From Hortaea werneckii (taxonomy: Eukaryota > Ascomycota > Dothideomycetes > Mycosphaerellales > Teratosphaeriaceae): a DNA stretch of 64,000 nucleotides. The translations under genes and the position numbers were made by a program. Below, piece by piece: positions 1 through 10,553 of this stretch (positions within the stretch are counted from its first letter, which is position 1; each line of letters starts with the position of its first letter). The notes under the pieces were generated by a model, which saw only the letters and a program-made list of their open reading frames with translations, was not told where the DNA came from and did not search any database. Location of the stretch: positions 62,001-126,000 of the forward strand of contig JBAOKB010000024.1 in assembly GCA_037044905.1 (NCBI GenBank), given 5' to 3'.

Positions 1-1
1 C

Positions 2-1177
2 AACCTGATCGCCTCCGGTGGTCTGGAAGGCGAATCCCACCAACTCCGCCCGGACGCCTGGTTCTACACTACCAAAGCCCCTCTCGGCGTCTGCGCAGGC
101 ATCGGAGCCTGGAACTACCCTATCCAGATCGCCCTGTGGAAATCCGCACCCTGTCTGGCCGCAGGCAACTGTATGGTCTACAAACCTTCCGAGTTCACCC
201 CACTCCACGCTCTCAAGCTGGCGGAGATCTACACCGAAGCCGGAGTCCCGCCGGGCGTCTTCAACGTCGTCCACGGCGCCGGCGACGTCGGTGCTCACCT
301 AACCTCCCACCCATCGATCGCCAAGGTCTCTTTCACCGGCCAGGTTTCCACAGGCGGCAAAGTCGCCTCGGCCGCCGCCGCCGGCATGAAGGCCGTCACG
401 ATGGAACTCGGCGGCAAATCCCCCTGCATCATCCTCCCAGACACGGACCTGGAAAACGCCGTCGACGGCGCAATGATGGCCAACTTCTTCTCCACGGGCC
501 AGGTCTGCACCAACGGCACCCGGGTCTTCGTGCCGGAATCCATGCTCCCAGCCTTCCAAACCCGACTCCTAGAGAAAATGCAAGACATCCGACCCGGCGA
601 CCTCATGGACCCCTCCACCAACTTCGGACCCCTCGTCTCCAAACCCCACTGGGACAAAGTCACGGCGTACATCCGGCACGGCATCGAGACGGACAAGGCC
701 ACCCTCCTCGCCGGCGGCCTAGGACCCATCCCCTCCCTCCCCGCCGCCTGCAACAAAGAAGGCTACTGGATCCGGCCCACCGTCTTCACGAACTGCACGG
801 ACAACATGCTGATCACACGGGAGGAGATTTTCGGGCCCGTGATGACGATCCTCCCCTACTCCGACGTCCCCTCTTCTTCCCCAGAGCAATGGCTCCCCGC
901 CCTCCTCGCCCGCGCAAACAACACCCCCACAGGCCTCGCGGCGGGCGTCTTCACGAAGAACATCAACCTCGCGCACCGCGTCGTCGCGCAGCTGCAGGCG
1001 GGGATCACCTGGATCAATACGTGGGGGGAGTCGCCCGCGGAGATGCCCGTAGGCGGGTGGAAATTGAGTGGGTTGGGGGTGGAGAATGGAAGGAAAGGAC
1101 TGGAGAATTGGGTGCAGAATAAGAGTTCGTTGGTTGAGATGGGGGGAAATGTGGGGAGTGTGTTTGCTAAGTTGTAG
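2..1177 (+). CDS. Betaine-aldehyde-type NAD-dependent aldehyde dehydrogenase, 5' truncated by window
   Basis: The reading frame is open from base 2 to the TAG at 1175-1177, giving about 391 residues. The family is usually near 490-500 residues, so roughly the first 100 lie left of the window. Seen: an N-proximal WNYP motif (cofactor-site region), the catalytic glutamate in MELGGKSP (near 400-420), and the catalytic cysteine in GQVCTNG (TGC near 506). The FFSTGQVCTNGTR context is typical of betaine/aminoaldehyde dehydrogenases. Such enzymes oxidise betaine aldehyde or omega-aminoaldehydes to the acid with NAD+, in cytosol or peroxisome; the exact substrate is inferred, not shown. The C-terminus ends in VFAKL. 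The final KL resembles a weak peroxisomal-type tail but is not a canonical SKL. The next gene converges on it. Confidence 0.9.
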   Translation, partial: NLIASGGLEGESHQLRPDAWFYTTKAPLGVCAGIGAWNYPIQIALWKSAPCLAAGNCMVYKPSEFTPLHALKLAEIYTEAGVPPGVFNVVHGAGDVGAHLTSHPSIAKVSFTGQVSTGGKVASAAAAGMKAVTMELGGKSPCIILPDTDLENAVDGAMMANFFSTGQVCTNGTRVFVPESMLPAFQTRLLEKMQDIRPGDLMDPSTNFGPLVSKPHWDKVTAYIRHGIETDKATLLAGGLGPIPSLPAACNKEGYWIRPTVFTNCTDNMLITREEIFGPVMTILPYSDVPSSSPEQWLPALLARANNTPTGLAAGVFTKNINLAHRVVAQLQAGITWINTWGESPAEMPVGGWKLSGLGVENGRKGLENWVQNKSSLVEMGGNVGSVFAKL

Positions 1178-2002
1178 ATTTCTTCTTTTGATTTTCTTTT
1201 GATTTTCTCTTTTCCCCGGGAAGAAAAGGGAAGGAGGGGTTGTTCTGGTATTTCCTTTTGGATATCTACATGTTGTTTTTCTAGCCGCAACGAACCGGAA
1301 AAGCGAGGATTCTTTTTGAAAATTATATTTGGAAGATTCTCCTTTTTTTTTTTTTTTTTTTTTTTCTTCAGTAGAACAATTACCCTCTTCCCCCCCCCCC
1401 CCCCCACCCACCCAACCTCTTTCCCTTTTGTTTCCACTTTCCTTCTCCCTTATCTTCTTTTTCCACTTTCCACTTTCCAATCTCTCAAATTTCAGCATAT
1501 TAGAAACTTCGTCTGGCCGACTCTATCCTTTATGAAATGGATCAAAAGCTCACACGACAGGTAAAGAGGAAGAAAGGCGAGAGACCGAAAATCTTCGGAG
1601 TCTTCCTTCATTTCTTATAAGGTGTATAGGGCGCGAAAGGAATTTTTTTTTTTTTTTTTCCACTTACGGATATCCAGGACTATTCGATTGTCAAGAGGAT
1701 TGCCTCTTTTTCTCCTTGAAAAAAATCCTGTCGGGAAATCAGGGGAATCTATCTCAGAAGATCGTGGCATGGGACATGGGGAGGACAAGCCGAGCGAGAA
1801 TGGAAAACGAGAAAGAGATTACAAAGTAGACGTTCTCTTAAAAATCGAAGATGCCTTTGTTCAGAACATAAACTACATCCCCCAAAACTCTAAAATTACA
1901 CCAACCTCCCTCCCCTCCCATCTTTTTCAAAAAAAAAAAAAAAAAAACCCCCCAATCTTACAAACCCCCTCCCCCCTTCTCACCTCCCAGATCTCACTCA
2001 CC
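1178..2002. other. Convergent intergenic region rich in homopolymer tracts
   Basis: The region lies between two convergent genes and has no credible gene. It holds a 23-T run (1343-1365), a 16-C run (1390-1405), a 17-T run (1643-1659) and a 19-A run (1929-1947), plus CT-rich stretches. The short open frames across it are driven by these low-complexity runs. It probably contains both 3' UTRs. Confidence 0.7.
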
Positions 2003-5000
2003 TCACCTCACCACAACCTCCCTCCTACCATCCGGCTTCCGTCCAAACAGTCCCACCACAGCCTCAAACATATCCCGAACGGGAGGTAGAGCGAAACTCG
2101 GACCGACGTCGAAGATACTAGCCAGCTGTTCGGGACGGACGACGGGACGGTCGTCTTCGGATTCCGGCAAGCGCGGGAGCGGGTCGTTTGCGGATTGAGT
2201 CGCGGAGTGGGTTGATGGACGGGACGATGGGTTGGAGGAGAGGAGGAGAGAGGTCGAAGGTTCGATGTCCATTGCATCGACGGCTTCCTCGGGTGCGGGA
2301 AGGTCGGCGGAGGGGAGTGCGCGGGGGACGCTGGTAGAGGAAAGGGAGCGGAGGGTCGCGTCGTCGAAGACGAGCGTGTAGCCCCTGCCGTCCTTGCCGG
2401 CGAGGAGGGTGGAGAGGAAAGTTTCGAAGCGAGCGCGGTAGACGGCGCTGGCGTCTGTGGGTTTGTGGACGACTACGTGCTTGCCTCTCGCTACGGCGAA
2501 GGAGCCATTGGCGGGGTTGATGGCGAGGGTAGGCTCGAAGTCCGGGCCGGGGAGTCCGGCGCGGTACTTGATCATGTCCGTGACCAGGTCCCAGACGGTG
2601 ATGTCTTGGGAGGTGACACCGATGAAATAGCGGTCCAGGAAGCCGATGGCTACGGTATCCGGCGTGGCCAGGCCACCGGACTTGGAGGCCTTGATTTCGC
2701 CGGTGGAAGCGTCGAGGAAGTGCACAAGGGAATCGCCTTCGAAATCGTCGGCGAAGAGCTGCACAGCAGCGAGGAGCGAGCCGTCTTGGGAAAAAGCAAG
2801 GCAAGCACCCCCAGTACTTGTGCTCTCGACCATGTCTTCCATAGGCGAATCAGCCCTGTCGCTCGGGGCTGGAAGGTCTACAGAGCGGCGACAGACCCAT
2901 TCCACGACTTCGCTTCCGTCCTCGGCTAAGACGGGCAAACCATGTCGGACCTTTGTCCGCGGTCGCCAGATCTTGACCGCGTCATCTTCGCCTACGGTAG
3001 CAAAGCCACCGCCTGCCGGGTTTGCAATAAGCTGGAAGACCTCACCCGCTCCGAGAGCTTTGCCGGACCGAGCATGCGGGGCGTCCACTCTCGTGCTCAG
3101 CGTCCACAGCTCAGCAGCAGCATCCCAGTGCCAGAACTTCAAGTAGGCTTCTGTTCTTGCCTTCCTTTCCTCTTCAGCATCAGCATCGTCAGCGAAAGCC
3201 GAGCTTTCCATGTCCGAGGCTGGAGGAGACCAGGTATCTACGCTCGCCAACCACATGCCATCCGGACTGATGGCGAGATGTTCCACATCCGGAGGAGCAA
3301 TAGCAGTACCTTCTGGCCCAAGGTTGAAGTCTGTGACATTGTTACGAGCGAGAGCTTGGCGAGTAATGTGCCTTGAAGTCCGCGTGTCAAACGTTTGAAG
3401 GAAAGGTTTTGCGACTGCAGCCTCAGTTGGCTCCTTGGGCTGGGTAGACGGTACTGCAAGTAGCACTTCGTTACCGTTTCGTGGGTTGATGGTCGCGACC
3501 ACGCTGGGCTGCTCTTCGTCGATAAACACAGCCGACTTCTTGGATGATGTAGGGAGTGCCATTTGGATACCCGCAAAGTTGGCCACGGGCTTCAATTCAC
3601 TTGTGCTCAGCACCATGATGGAGTTGTCGCCCATTTGCACGGCGTACTTGTCTCCCGCTCCATTGACGACAACGCGTTCGATCTCGCTGGTCAGATGCGG
3701 CAGATATTGCTTCTTGCCCGTCTCCAGCTGCCATAGGACAAGCACAGTCTCCTTACCACCGGAGATGAGGTAATTGCCATCCTGAGAGAAGGTGACGGTT
3801 GAAGGCACCGAGCGATGCCAGTGAAGGACACGCGGTGAAGGAAGACTAGCCTGGCCCTTTTGCGCGAGTAACGGGAGGATATCTGGGTAGAGATAGATCT
3901 GTCCTTCAGTGTTTCCAACAGCGAGAGTAAGCTGCGTCTGGCGTTTTGTGTCTCGTCGATCCGCAGCAACGGATGTCGATACACGTGCATGGGCGCAGGC
4001 GATGCCTTTCTCCATTGGAAGTTCGACCCAGGTAAAATCCACGTCACCTTTTTTGCCGTCCTTCCGCTTCCCAATCACCAGCGTGGTAGAGCCATGAGTG
4101 AGAACGTACTCGCTTTGGCCAAGCACTTGCAAAGAACGTAGTTTTTCTTGAGTGCTGTAGAGTGCCTTTCCACCTTTAAGGATGACACTTTGCCCATTGG
4201 CAGGATCTTTGACAAGTGCAAATACACTAGTGCGCTCACTTGAAGGCGCAGCACTCCATTGCAGGGCCTTAGGGATACCTTTGACACGGTCCATAGATTG
4301 GACGGGGTCGCTAGAGGTCCAGTCCCATTGTACAACTGAGCCGTCATCATACGCAATTCCAACGATGCCGTCTCTGCTTGGGTCGATGGCAAAGCAGCGA
4401 ACAATCCTTCCTGGTGGGGCAGGGCAGGAGGTGACTGGAAGCGATGTCTCGATTGAGAGCAACTGCGTTTCCAGGCCGTTTGAAGAGACCAGAAACTCGT
4501 GGCCGCTCTCGGGGTGTTGGACGAACAGTGGGTCGTGCTCAATGAACCTGCCTCCCCCTGGCGAAGATAGAGACCATCCTGTATTCTGCATCTCCTCATG
4601 CACATCTTCCATCTGTACGTCTTTATTCCCGCGTCGCTTGACGACACTCGTGTCTGGAGTCTGCATCACGCTCAGCTCACCAGCAGGCCGCCTCAAAGCC
4701 TTCTCCTCTGCTCTGCGAGCCTTCTTCGCCGCGTTTCTCTCCTCTTTCTTGCGCTCGTCGGTCGCAGGTGTATCGTTACCCTCCCTTTTGCCCGCTCCAC
4801 TTGGGTGCCCGTCACGAGTCTGGCTAGCAGGAGTAGCCGGCACATCTGTTGTTGCCTCTTGAGATTGCGCCAATCGTTCTCTTCTCTTTTCAGCTTTCCT
4901 GTGCCTCTTGAGCGACTCTAGGGAGCCACTCTTGCCGGCCTGCACGAGTGCAGCAATCTCACGATCCTTGGCTGCCTTCTCCGCCGCTTCCCTCTCCGCA

Positions 5001-5380
5001 TTCTTTGCTCGCCGCTCCACAGTAGCGGGTGAAAGCGGTTTGGTCTCTTTTGGCTGCTTTGGAGTCTTCGGTTGAGGCGGAGGTGGTGTCGCTTTGGGCT
5101 TCGCTTCTTGCTTCACCTTGGCAGGCGTTGCTGGCTGTGGTTTTACTGCCGGGCTCTCTGGCCCGCGTGTTTCTTCTGCCAATTGGGAACGCTTTGCACG
5201 CGAGCGAGCCTTCTTGCGCGAGTTCTTGGACTGGGCATCCTCTGGCGTTGCTGCCGGAGAAGATGCAGTATACTGATCGTGCTTCGTCTTTTTCGCGCTG
5301 CTTTCCGCCAATTCTTCAGCAGCACTCGCCTTACGCTTCTTGCCCGCGTCAGGCGCTGCTCGTTCTTTCGTGCCCGCCAT
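2003..5380 (-). CDS. NAN1: WD-repeat nucleolar protein, Nan1/Utp17 (WDR75) homologue
   Basis: A single-exon gene of about 1125 residues. The ATG is at 5380-5378 (MAGTKERAAP); the frame is also open from a TTG six bases upstream, which I do not use. About 240 lysine/alanine/proline-rich residues, with nuclear-localisation-like KKRK and KKARSRAKR patches, precede a beta-propeller region. That region opens with TGWSLSSPGGGRF and contains WD-like blades such as DGSVVQWDW and DDAVKIWRPR. The C-terminus has LPPVRDMFEAVVGLFGRKP, which resembles the conserved end of Utp17. Known of the family: a subunit of the t-UTP/UtpA complex that couples rDNA transcription to 18S pre-rRNA processing in the nucleolus. 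Orthology is recalled from family features, not searched. It is divergent from RPB10 across about 300 bp. Another WD-repeat protein is the main alternative. Confidence 0.75.
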   Translation of the reverse strand: MAGTKERAAPDAGKKRKASAAEELAESSAKKTKHDQYTASSPAATPEDAQSKNSRKKARSRAKRSQLAEETRGPESPAVKPQPATPAKVKQEAKPKATPPPPQPKTPKQPKETKPLSPATVERRAKNAEREAAEKAAKDREIAALVQAGKSGSLESLKRHRKAEKRRERLAQSQEATTDVPATPASQTRDGHPSGAGKREGNDTPATDERKKEERNAAKKARRAEEKALRRPAGELSVMQTPDTSVVKRRGNKDVQMEDVHEEMQNTGWSLSSPGGGRFIEHDPLFVQHPESGHEFLVSSNGLETQLLSIETSLPVTSCPAPPGRIVRCFAIDPSRDGIVGIAYDDGSVVQWDWTSSDPVQSMDRVKGIPKALQWSAAPSSERTSVFALVKDPANGQSVILKGGKALYSTQEKLRSLQVLGQSEYVLTHGSTTLVIGKRKDGKKGDVDFTWVELPMEKGIACAHARVSTSVAADRRDTKRQTQLTLAVGNTEGQIYLYPDILPLLAQKGQASLPSPRVLHWHRSVPSTVTFSQDGNYLISGGKETVLVLWQLETGKKQYLPHLTSEIERVVVNGAGDKYAVQMGDNSIMVLSTSELKPVANFAGIQMALPTSSKKSAVFIDEEQPSVVATINPRNGNEVLLAVPSTQPKEPTEAAVAKPFLQTFDTRTSRHITRQALARNNVTDFNLGPEGTAIAPPDVEHLAISPDGMWLASVDTWSPPASDMESSAFADDADAEEERKARTEAYLKFWHWDAAAELWTLSTRVDAPHARSGKALGAGEVFQLIANPAGGGFATVGEDDAVKIWRPRTKVRHGLPVLAEDGSEVVEWVCRRSVDLPAPSDRADSPMEDMVESTSTGGACLAFSQDGSLLAAVQLFADDFEGDSLVHFLDASTGEIKASKSGGLATPDTVAIGFLDRYFIGVTSQDITVWDLVTDMIKYRAGLPGPDFEPTLAINPANGSFAVARGKHVVVHKPTDASAVYRARFETFLSTLLAGKDGRGYTLVFDDATLRSLSSTSVPRALPSADLPAPEEAVDAMDIEPSTSLLLSSNPSSRPSTHSATQSANDPLPRLPESEDDRPVVRPEQLASIFDVGPSFALPPVRDMFEAVVGLFGRKPDGRREVVVR

Positions 5381-5678
5381 TGGCAATATTTGTCATACTC
5401 CGCCTCGAATGCGATCGACGACAGGATGTAACACGCAAAGATGCAGCGCCGTAAGCTCCAGCCTTCGCTTCACATGCAGACCCAAGCTTGAAGACCCGAA
5501 ACTTTTTGTGCGGCTCAAATTCCGCCCGGGAGATGCGCGAACTCTCTGCGCTGGGAGACGCATACCATTCGTGTTGCGACTATTCCGCCAGCAAAACACT
5601 CTCCCTTTGCGCAGTTCCTCACACATCCTCGGCAGTCTACGAAACTGAAGAAGAGCTTGGGTTTGAACTAGATACAAG
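5381..5678. promoter_or_regulatory. Shared divergent promoter region of NAN1 and RPB10
   Basis: 298 bp separate the two start codons, so both promoters and 5' UTRs must share this interval. I see no clear TATA box, as is usual for housekeeping fungal genes. Co-regulation of a ribosome-biogenesis gene and a polymerase subunit is inferred from the arrangement only. Confidence 0.6.
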
Positions 5679-6114
5679 ATGATCATCCCAATTCGCTGCT
5701 TCTCCTGCGGCAAGGCAAGCGATCCCGAGCATTCCAACCACCTCCGTGCAGACCATTTCTAACAGGCGACGATAGGTCATTGCCGACCTCTATGAGAAAT
5801 ACGTCGAGCTGATCGGGACGCCGATAGATGAGGATGGCAATACCATGGCTGACGGGTAAGTCCCTGCACATCTCGCTCTTCCATGACTTAGTCGCAAGCG
5901 AGAGCATACTGGAATATCCTGCTGTTCGGGAGGAGCCACCACAGTACCTGGGACCGTATGCTAACATAGAGCGATTTCAAGTGACGCGATGGACGAGCTC
6001 GGCCTGAACCGTTACTGCTGTCGCCGTATGATGCTCACGCACGTCGACCTCATCGAGAAGCTACTGCGCTACAACCCGGCCGAACGAGACATCATCAAGG
6101 TGTCGCAGAGATAG
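5679..6114 (+). CDS. RPB10: RNA polymerases I/II/III shared subunit Rpb10 (RPABC5)
   Basis: Three exons give about 82 residues: 5679-5714, 5776-5855, 5982-6114. Exon 1 encodes MIIPIRCFSCGK with the first CxxC zinc pair. Exon 2 encodes VIADLYEKYVELIG and onward. Exon 3 encodes LGLNRYCCRRM (second zinc pair) and LTHVDLIEKLLRYNP, near-invariant in Rpb10. Intron 1 (61 nt) uses a GC donor (AAG|GCAAGC) and a TAG acceptor 10 nt after a TCTAAC branch site. Reading through it meets a stop, so splicing is required. Intron 2 (126 nt) is GTAAGT...CTAAC...AG. The family is about 70-76 residues; here the C-terminus is slightly longer. It forms a zinc-bundle subunit of all three nuclear polymerases. It is too split to appear as one long open frame. 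Confidence 0.95.
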
Positions 6115-6860
6115 TGCGAGCCCTTTGCAGGTATGCAGAATAGGCTTCGAAGAAGAGACTGCGGAGAATTGTGACGATTTACATGAGCGAGGAGCTTTGG
6201 CGTTTTTGACCGATCGACTATACCTGAGGCGAGGATAGGAAAGGCGGAGAAGGGTAAAGAAAAGGGAACTTGCTGCTTTCTCTTATGCAGTGGCACAATT
6301 GAGGATTAGATACTCTTACAGCTTACTTGCAGTTTATCAAACATCTTCCTCCGCTGCCACAGGAATCGCAATCTCAGCGTCGCATCCTACGCACCCTCGC
6401 CGTTCTTGCTGCGTGGGGTGCTTGATGACCCTGGACAGCTGATCGGGAGCCGATCGAAGTACTTCCGCGCTCCATGCTGTACCGAAGGCTTTTGGTATAA
6501 CCTTCCACAATACTCTCATACTGCCACTCGACTTCCAAGCCTCGTTTATAGCTGCATGTGTCCAAGTGAGTGCGTCGCTGCTAGTATCTTCCGCGTGACT
6601 GGGTCCAAGATTGGCTGTTTCCAACCTCTGCCCTCATTTACTAGACTTGACAGATCGTACAGCCGATCGGCGAGAGCAAGACCATCCGGGGCAGAACTCA
6701 TTCATCTCACCACATAAGTTGAATAGCAGCCATCTGGTGAACACTCGCCGCTGCACACGCCTGGTTGGTGGCGAAGGCGGCTGCACTGTGTATAAACACA
6801 CCCATCCACCCACCCTCACAGCAATTGTCCCGATCAGCCGCATCATCAGAGAGCAGCAGC
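6115..6860. other. Convergent intergenic region between RPB10 and TSR2
   Basis: About 745 bp between two genes whose 3' ends face each other. No open frame has a recognisable domain or consistent codon use, and no RNA gene or repeat was seen. Confidence 0.6.
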
Positions 6861-7490
6861 TTATCTCTTCTTCTTCCCTTGCACCTTCGTAAACCCATCA
6901 TCGTCCACCTCAGGCTCCTCCTTGACCTTCGGCATAGTCGGCGCAGCCGTCAACTGCGGCGCCTCATCCGTCTCCATCGCATCGTCCTGATCATCCCCAA
7001 ACCCCTCCCACTCCTCATCATCATCCTCATCATCCTCATTCTCCACAACCTGAATATTCATCTTCATCTGCCCGCGATTCTTATACCTCCTCTCCAATTC
7101 CCGGAAAGGCGTCAGATCCTTCTCCTCCACCAACTTCTTCTTGAGCGCCATGATTGTCTTGGTCACCTCGACTTCGGTATCGTCTTCGACATTACAGTCG
7201 AACTCGTCCTGCATGACCTGCAGCAGGAAGCACTCGACGTCCTCGTAGTCGATGTCGGGCCGCTGGGTGAAGAGGTCGGAGACGGCGCCGGCGAACCAGT
7301 CTTTCTTGTCGAGCGTCGATTCGCCGCCCCAGTGGTTGCTGCAGGCGACGTTCAGGGCTGGCCAGAGTGAGAGCGCGTACCAGATGCCGTAGTCGAAGGA
7401 CTGTTGCAGCTTTTCCGGGGTCGGGGGCAGGGTGACGCCGCCGCCTGGTGCGGGCGCGGATGCCGGGCCTGGTTGTGCTTGGGAGGACAT
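6861..7490 (-). CDS. TSR2: Pre-rRNA-processing protein Tsr2 (eS26 chaperone)
   Basis: A single exon of 209 residues; ATG at 7490. After a proline/alanine-rich leader, residues about 28-125 form the WGG-type Tsr2 domain: FDYGIWYALSLWPAL, NHWGGEST, the DWFAGAVSDLF stretch and VMQDEFDCNVEDDTEVEV. The C-terminal third is strongly acidic (ENEDDEDDDEEWEGFGDD) and ends in a lysine tail (KVQGKKKR). In yeast, Tsr2 releases eS26 from its importin and hands it to pre-40S particles; the acidic tail is important there. Length matches the family (about 200 residues). It is the third ribosome-synthesis or polymerase gene in a row after NAN1 and RPB10. Confidence 0.92.
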   Translation of the reverse strand: MSSQAQPGPASAPAPGGGVTLPPTPEKLQQSFDYGIWYALSLWPALNVACSNHWGGESTLDKKDWFAGAVSDLFTQRPDIDYEDVECFLLQVMQDEFDCNVEDDTEVEVTKTIMALKKKLVEEKDLTPFRELERRYKNRGQMKMNIQVVENEDDEDDDEEWEGFGDDQDDAMETDEAPQLTAAPTMPKVKEEPEVDDDGFTKVQGKKKR

Positions 7491-8216
7491 TCTTAATTTG
7501 AAAATTGCTGGAGATAGGCGAGGAGTAGGGGGTTGTGGAAAGAGCGACGTTGTAGAGCTGCAATGGTCGACGGGTGGTTGTTTGTCCAGGGTAAAGATGC
7601 ACGCTAGGAAATTTGAGAGGCGATGAGGTCAGATGGGACTTATCGCGTATCAATGTCTATCTTGCCACTGGCACTAGGTCCTGCGACTTCACTTTGTGGA
7701 TATCACTCCATGCCCCTGCCTCCACTACTTGCGTAGTTATAGACTCGCCAAATTGCCAATGGCTGAGACTACGCTTGGAAGGCAACTAGCGATGTCTATG
7801 CAGGTAAGACATCGTCGTGCGTCCGGTGATCTCGCTCTCTAAGCATCTTCCCTCCACCCTACGCGACGTACTACTGTGCAATAGACCCTCCACATCCCGA
7901 CATGCAGCACGTCAATACACTTCAGTAAACGCCGAACAAGACGCCGAAATGTGGACTTGGACAGCAGAAGCCGACCGCTAGCATCTTGCCAGCTGCCTTT
8001 GCGGTCGTAGGGCAGGGTCTCCTCATTATGTTCCTGCATGCCAAGATTGAAACACTACGAAGGCGGGGTTGCGGGTTGCCATGTGGAGATCGCCCATGGA
8101 AAGTGTATTTGATCATGTTGCTGCATCCGATTGCGGTGCTGGAGTCCTTATATAAGAGGTCATGTCGTTGGGGTTGAAGAAGAAGTTCATCCAGTACACA
8201 CTGCTCCAACATCACT
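7491..8216. other. Divergent upstream region of TSR2 and the alpha-galactosidase gene
   Basis: 726 bp with no credible gene. A TATA box (8149-8155) sits near the galactosidase side. A GCGGGG at 8063-8068 fits the CreA carbon-repressor consensus SYGGRG, but this short motif is common by chance. Confidence 0.5.
8149..8155 (+). promoter_or_regulatory. TATA box of the alpha-galactosidase gene
   Basis: TATATAA lies 62 bases before the start codon at 8217, a normal core-promoter distance for an inducible fungal secreted-enzyme gene. Inferred from sequence and position only. Confidence 0.55.
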
Positions 8217-10553
8217 ATGGCGGGCTTCAAGACACTGGCCGCTTTGTCTACGGCCGGCGCTGCTCTAGCAGCCGGCAATGGTGAGATTATACACTGAAAT
8301 GTCACTACAGCATTTGCTGACGGATATTTAGCGATCACGGCTGATGGCACCAACTTTACGATGACGGTATGTCCTCATCAGACACTATGCAACAGAGCTA
8401 GGTACTAATCCTTCCTTCAGGCAGAGGGCATGTCCTACCTATTTCATGTCGACCCAGAGACTCTAGACCTCACCCACGATCATTTTGGCGGCCCGACCGA
8501 CGACTTCATCGCCCCGGCCAATGTAGACCCCAATGGCTGGGTGACGGGCCTCAGTAATGTCCGCCGCGAATTTCCAGACATTGGACGGAGCGACTTTCGC
8601 CTGCCCGCTATTCACATCACCCATGGTGACGGGAGCACAGTCACTGCGTTGCTATACGAGAGCCACGAGGTGATGGATGGCAAGCCAGAGATCCCAGGAC
8701 TACCGGCAACCTTCGGCAACTCGGACGATGTGTCGACACTCCAGGTGAAGCTGTACGATAACTACTCCGACATTGGAGCCATGTTGTCCTACTCAGTCTT
8801 CCCCAAGTCCAACGCTATTGCACGTAGCTTCCAGATCACAAACAACTGTTCGGAGACCATCCATATCGAGCGCGGATCCAGCTTCAGCATTGATCTGCCG
8901 AACATTGAGGATCTGGAGATGCTGGAGCTCGCTGGCGACTGGGCTAGCGAAAGACACCGTGTCCGTCACCCTATCAGGTACGGCGAGACAGGCTTCCGTA
9001 GCACGACTGGGTACACGTCACACCTGCACAACAACTTCTTTGCTTTGATGCCTTCCACCACTACCGAGTCTGCTGGTGAAGCGTGGGGATTCGGATTGAT
9101 CTGGACCGGTAGCTTCCAAGCCATGGCGGAGAAGTTCTCCAACGGATTCGTCCGAGTGCTGCTCGGACTGAACCCCTTACACTCTAGCATTCCCGTACAG
9201 CCGGGTGAGACGTTTTATTCGCCGGAAGCAGTGGGAATTTACTCTTCCAAGGGCCTGAATGGGATGTCCCAATCTTTCCATCATCTATATCGCAACAACC
9301 TGTCCCGATCGAACAAGACATTTTCGACAAGACCGGTGCTGCTGAACTCTTGGGAAGGTGTCTACTTTGACTACAATGCCACCACGATCGAGCGCATCGC
9401 GCAGCAGTCCGCTGACCTGGGCATTCAGCTCTTCGTCAACGACGACGGCTGGTTCGGTAAGACGCCATATGCTCGTCTGAACGACACCGCTGGCTTGGGA
9501 GACTGGACGCCCAACCCAGACCACTTCCCTAACGGCTTCGCCGACTACATCAATACCGCAACCGGGTACAACGTTGCCAATGCCTCTTCCCGCGACCTGC
9601 AATTCGGCCTCTGGTTCGAACCGGAGATGGTCAACCCCAACAGCACGCTATACAACGAGCATCCGGACTGGGCGATGCACTCGAACAACTACCCCCGCAC
9701 CTTGACACGCAACCAGCTCGTCCTCAACGTCGGACTGCCCGAAGTCCAGGACTTCATCATCAACTCTGTCTCCGAGATCCTCGACATGGGCAACATCTCC
9801 TACATCAAATGGGACAACAACCGAGGGATGCACGAGATCGCCACCCCCGCGGCGGACTACAACTACATGCTAGGCATGTACAACGTCATCAACAACCTGA
9901 CGACGCGGTATCCCGATATCCTCTGGGAAGGGTGCGCGTCGGGGGGTGGCCGCTTCGACGCAGGCCTCCTACACTACTGGCCGCAGTCCTGGACATCCGA
10001 CAACAACGACGCCGTCGACCGGCTTTCCATCCAAATGGGCACGTCCCTCGCCTACCCCATGTCGTCCATGGGGTGCCACGTCGGCGAAGTCCCCTACGGC
10101 CTCACGAACCGCTCGACCAGCATCTGGTACCGGGCGCACGTGGCGCTGATGTGCGGGTCCTTCGGCTTCGAGCTGGATCCCGCACACCTGAGTCCGGACG
10201 AGGAGGCTGCGATCCCGGGGATTTTGGAGACGTGGGAGAAAGTGAACCCCATCGTGATCTCGGGGACTTTTTACCGACTGGCCATCCCGGACGAGACGAA
10301 CTGGCCGGCTGTGCAGTTCATCTCCGAGGATGGAAATACGGTGGTAGTGTTTGCGTTTATGCAGAAGCCGATGGTGAAGCCGGCTGCGCCGCCGTTGAAG
10401 ATGCAGGGGTTGGATCCCTCGGCGCGGTATTCGAGTGATGGGGAGGTGTTCGCGGGGTCGTATAGTGGGGCGACGTTGATGAATGCCGGCGTGAATCTGC
10501 AGTGGGAGACGACGGAGTTTCAGAGTATGATGTTCTTCTTGTATAAAGAGTGA
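8217..10553 (+). CDS. Secreted alpha-galactosidase, glycoside hydrolase family 36
   Basis: Three exons: 8217-8280, 8332-8366, 8421-10553, about 743 residues. Exon 1 encodes a signal peptide (MAGFKTLAALSTAGAALAAG), so the enzyme is probably exported. The N-terminal beta-sandwich is followed by the (beta/alpha)8 domain. The nucleophile is Asp498 in YIKWDNNR and the acid/base is Asp560 in SDNNDAVDR; the conserved WEGCASGGGRFD loop lies between. Several NxS/T sequons suggest glycosylation. GH36 enzymes of this type remove terminal alpha-1,6-galactose from melibiose, raffinose-family sugars and galactomannan side chains. The length matches fungal AglC-type enzymes (about 740-750). The introns are 51 and 54 nt with GT...AG borders and both keep frame. 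Induction by galactosides and glucose repression are plausible but not shown. Confidence 0.95.

Noticed and set aside
136..1122. A 328-codon frame rich in Arg/Pro/His overlapping the aldehyde dehydrogenase
   Set aside because: Out-of-frame shadow of a GC-rich gene; the dehydrogenase frame contains the catalytic motifs.
719..1498. Minus-strand 259-codon frame crossing the T and C homopolymers
   Set aside because: Composition follows the homopolymers (poly-Lys, poly-Gly); no domain; overlaps the dehydrogenase 3' end.
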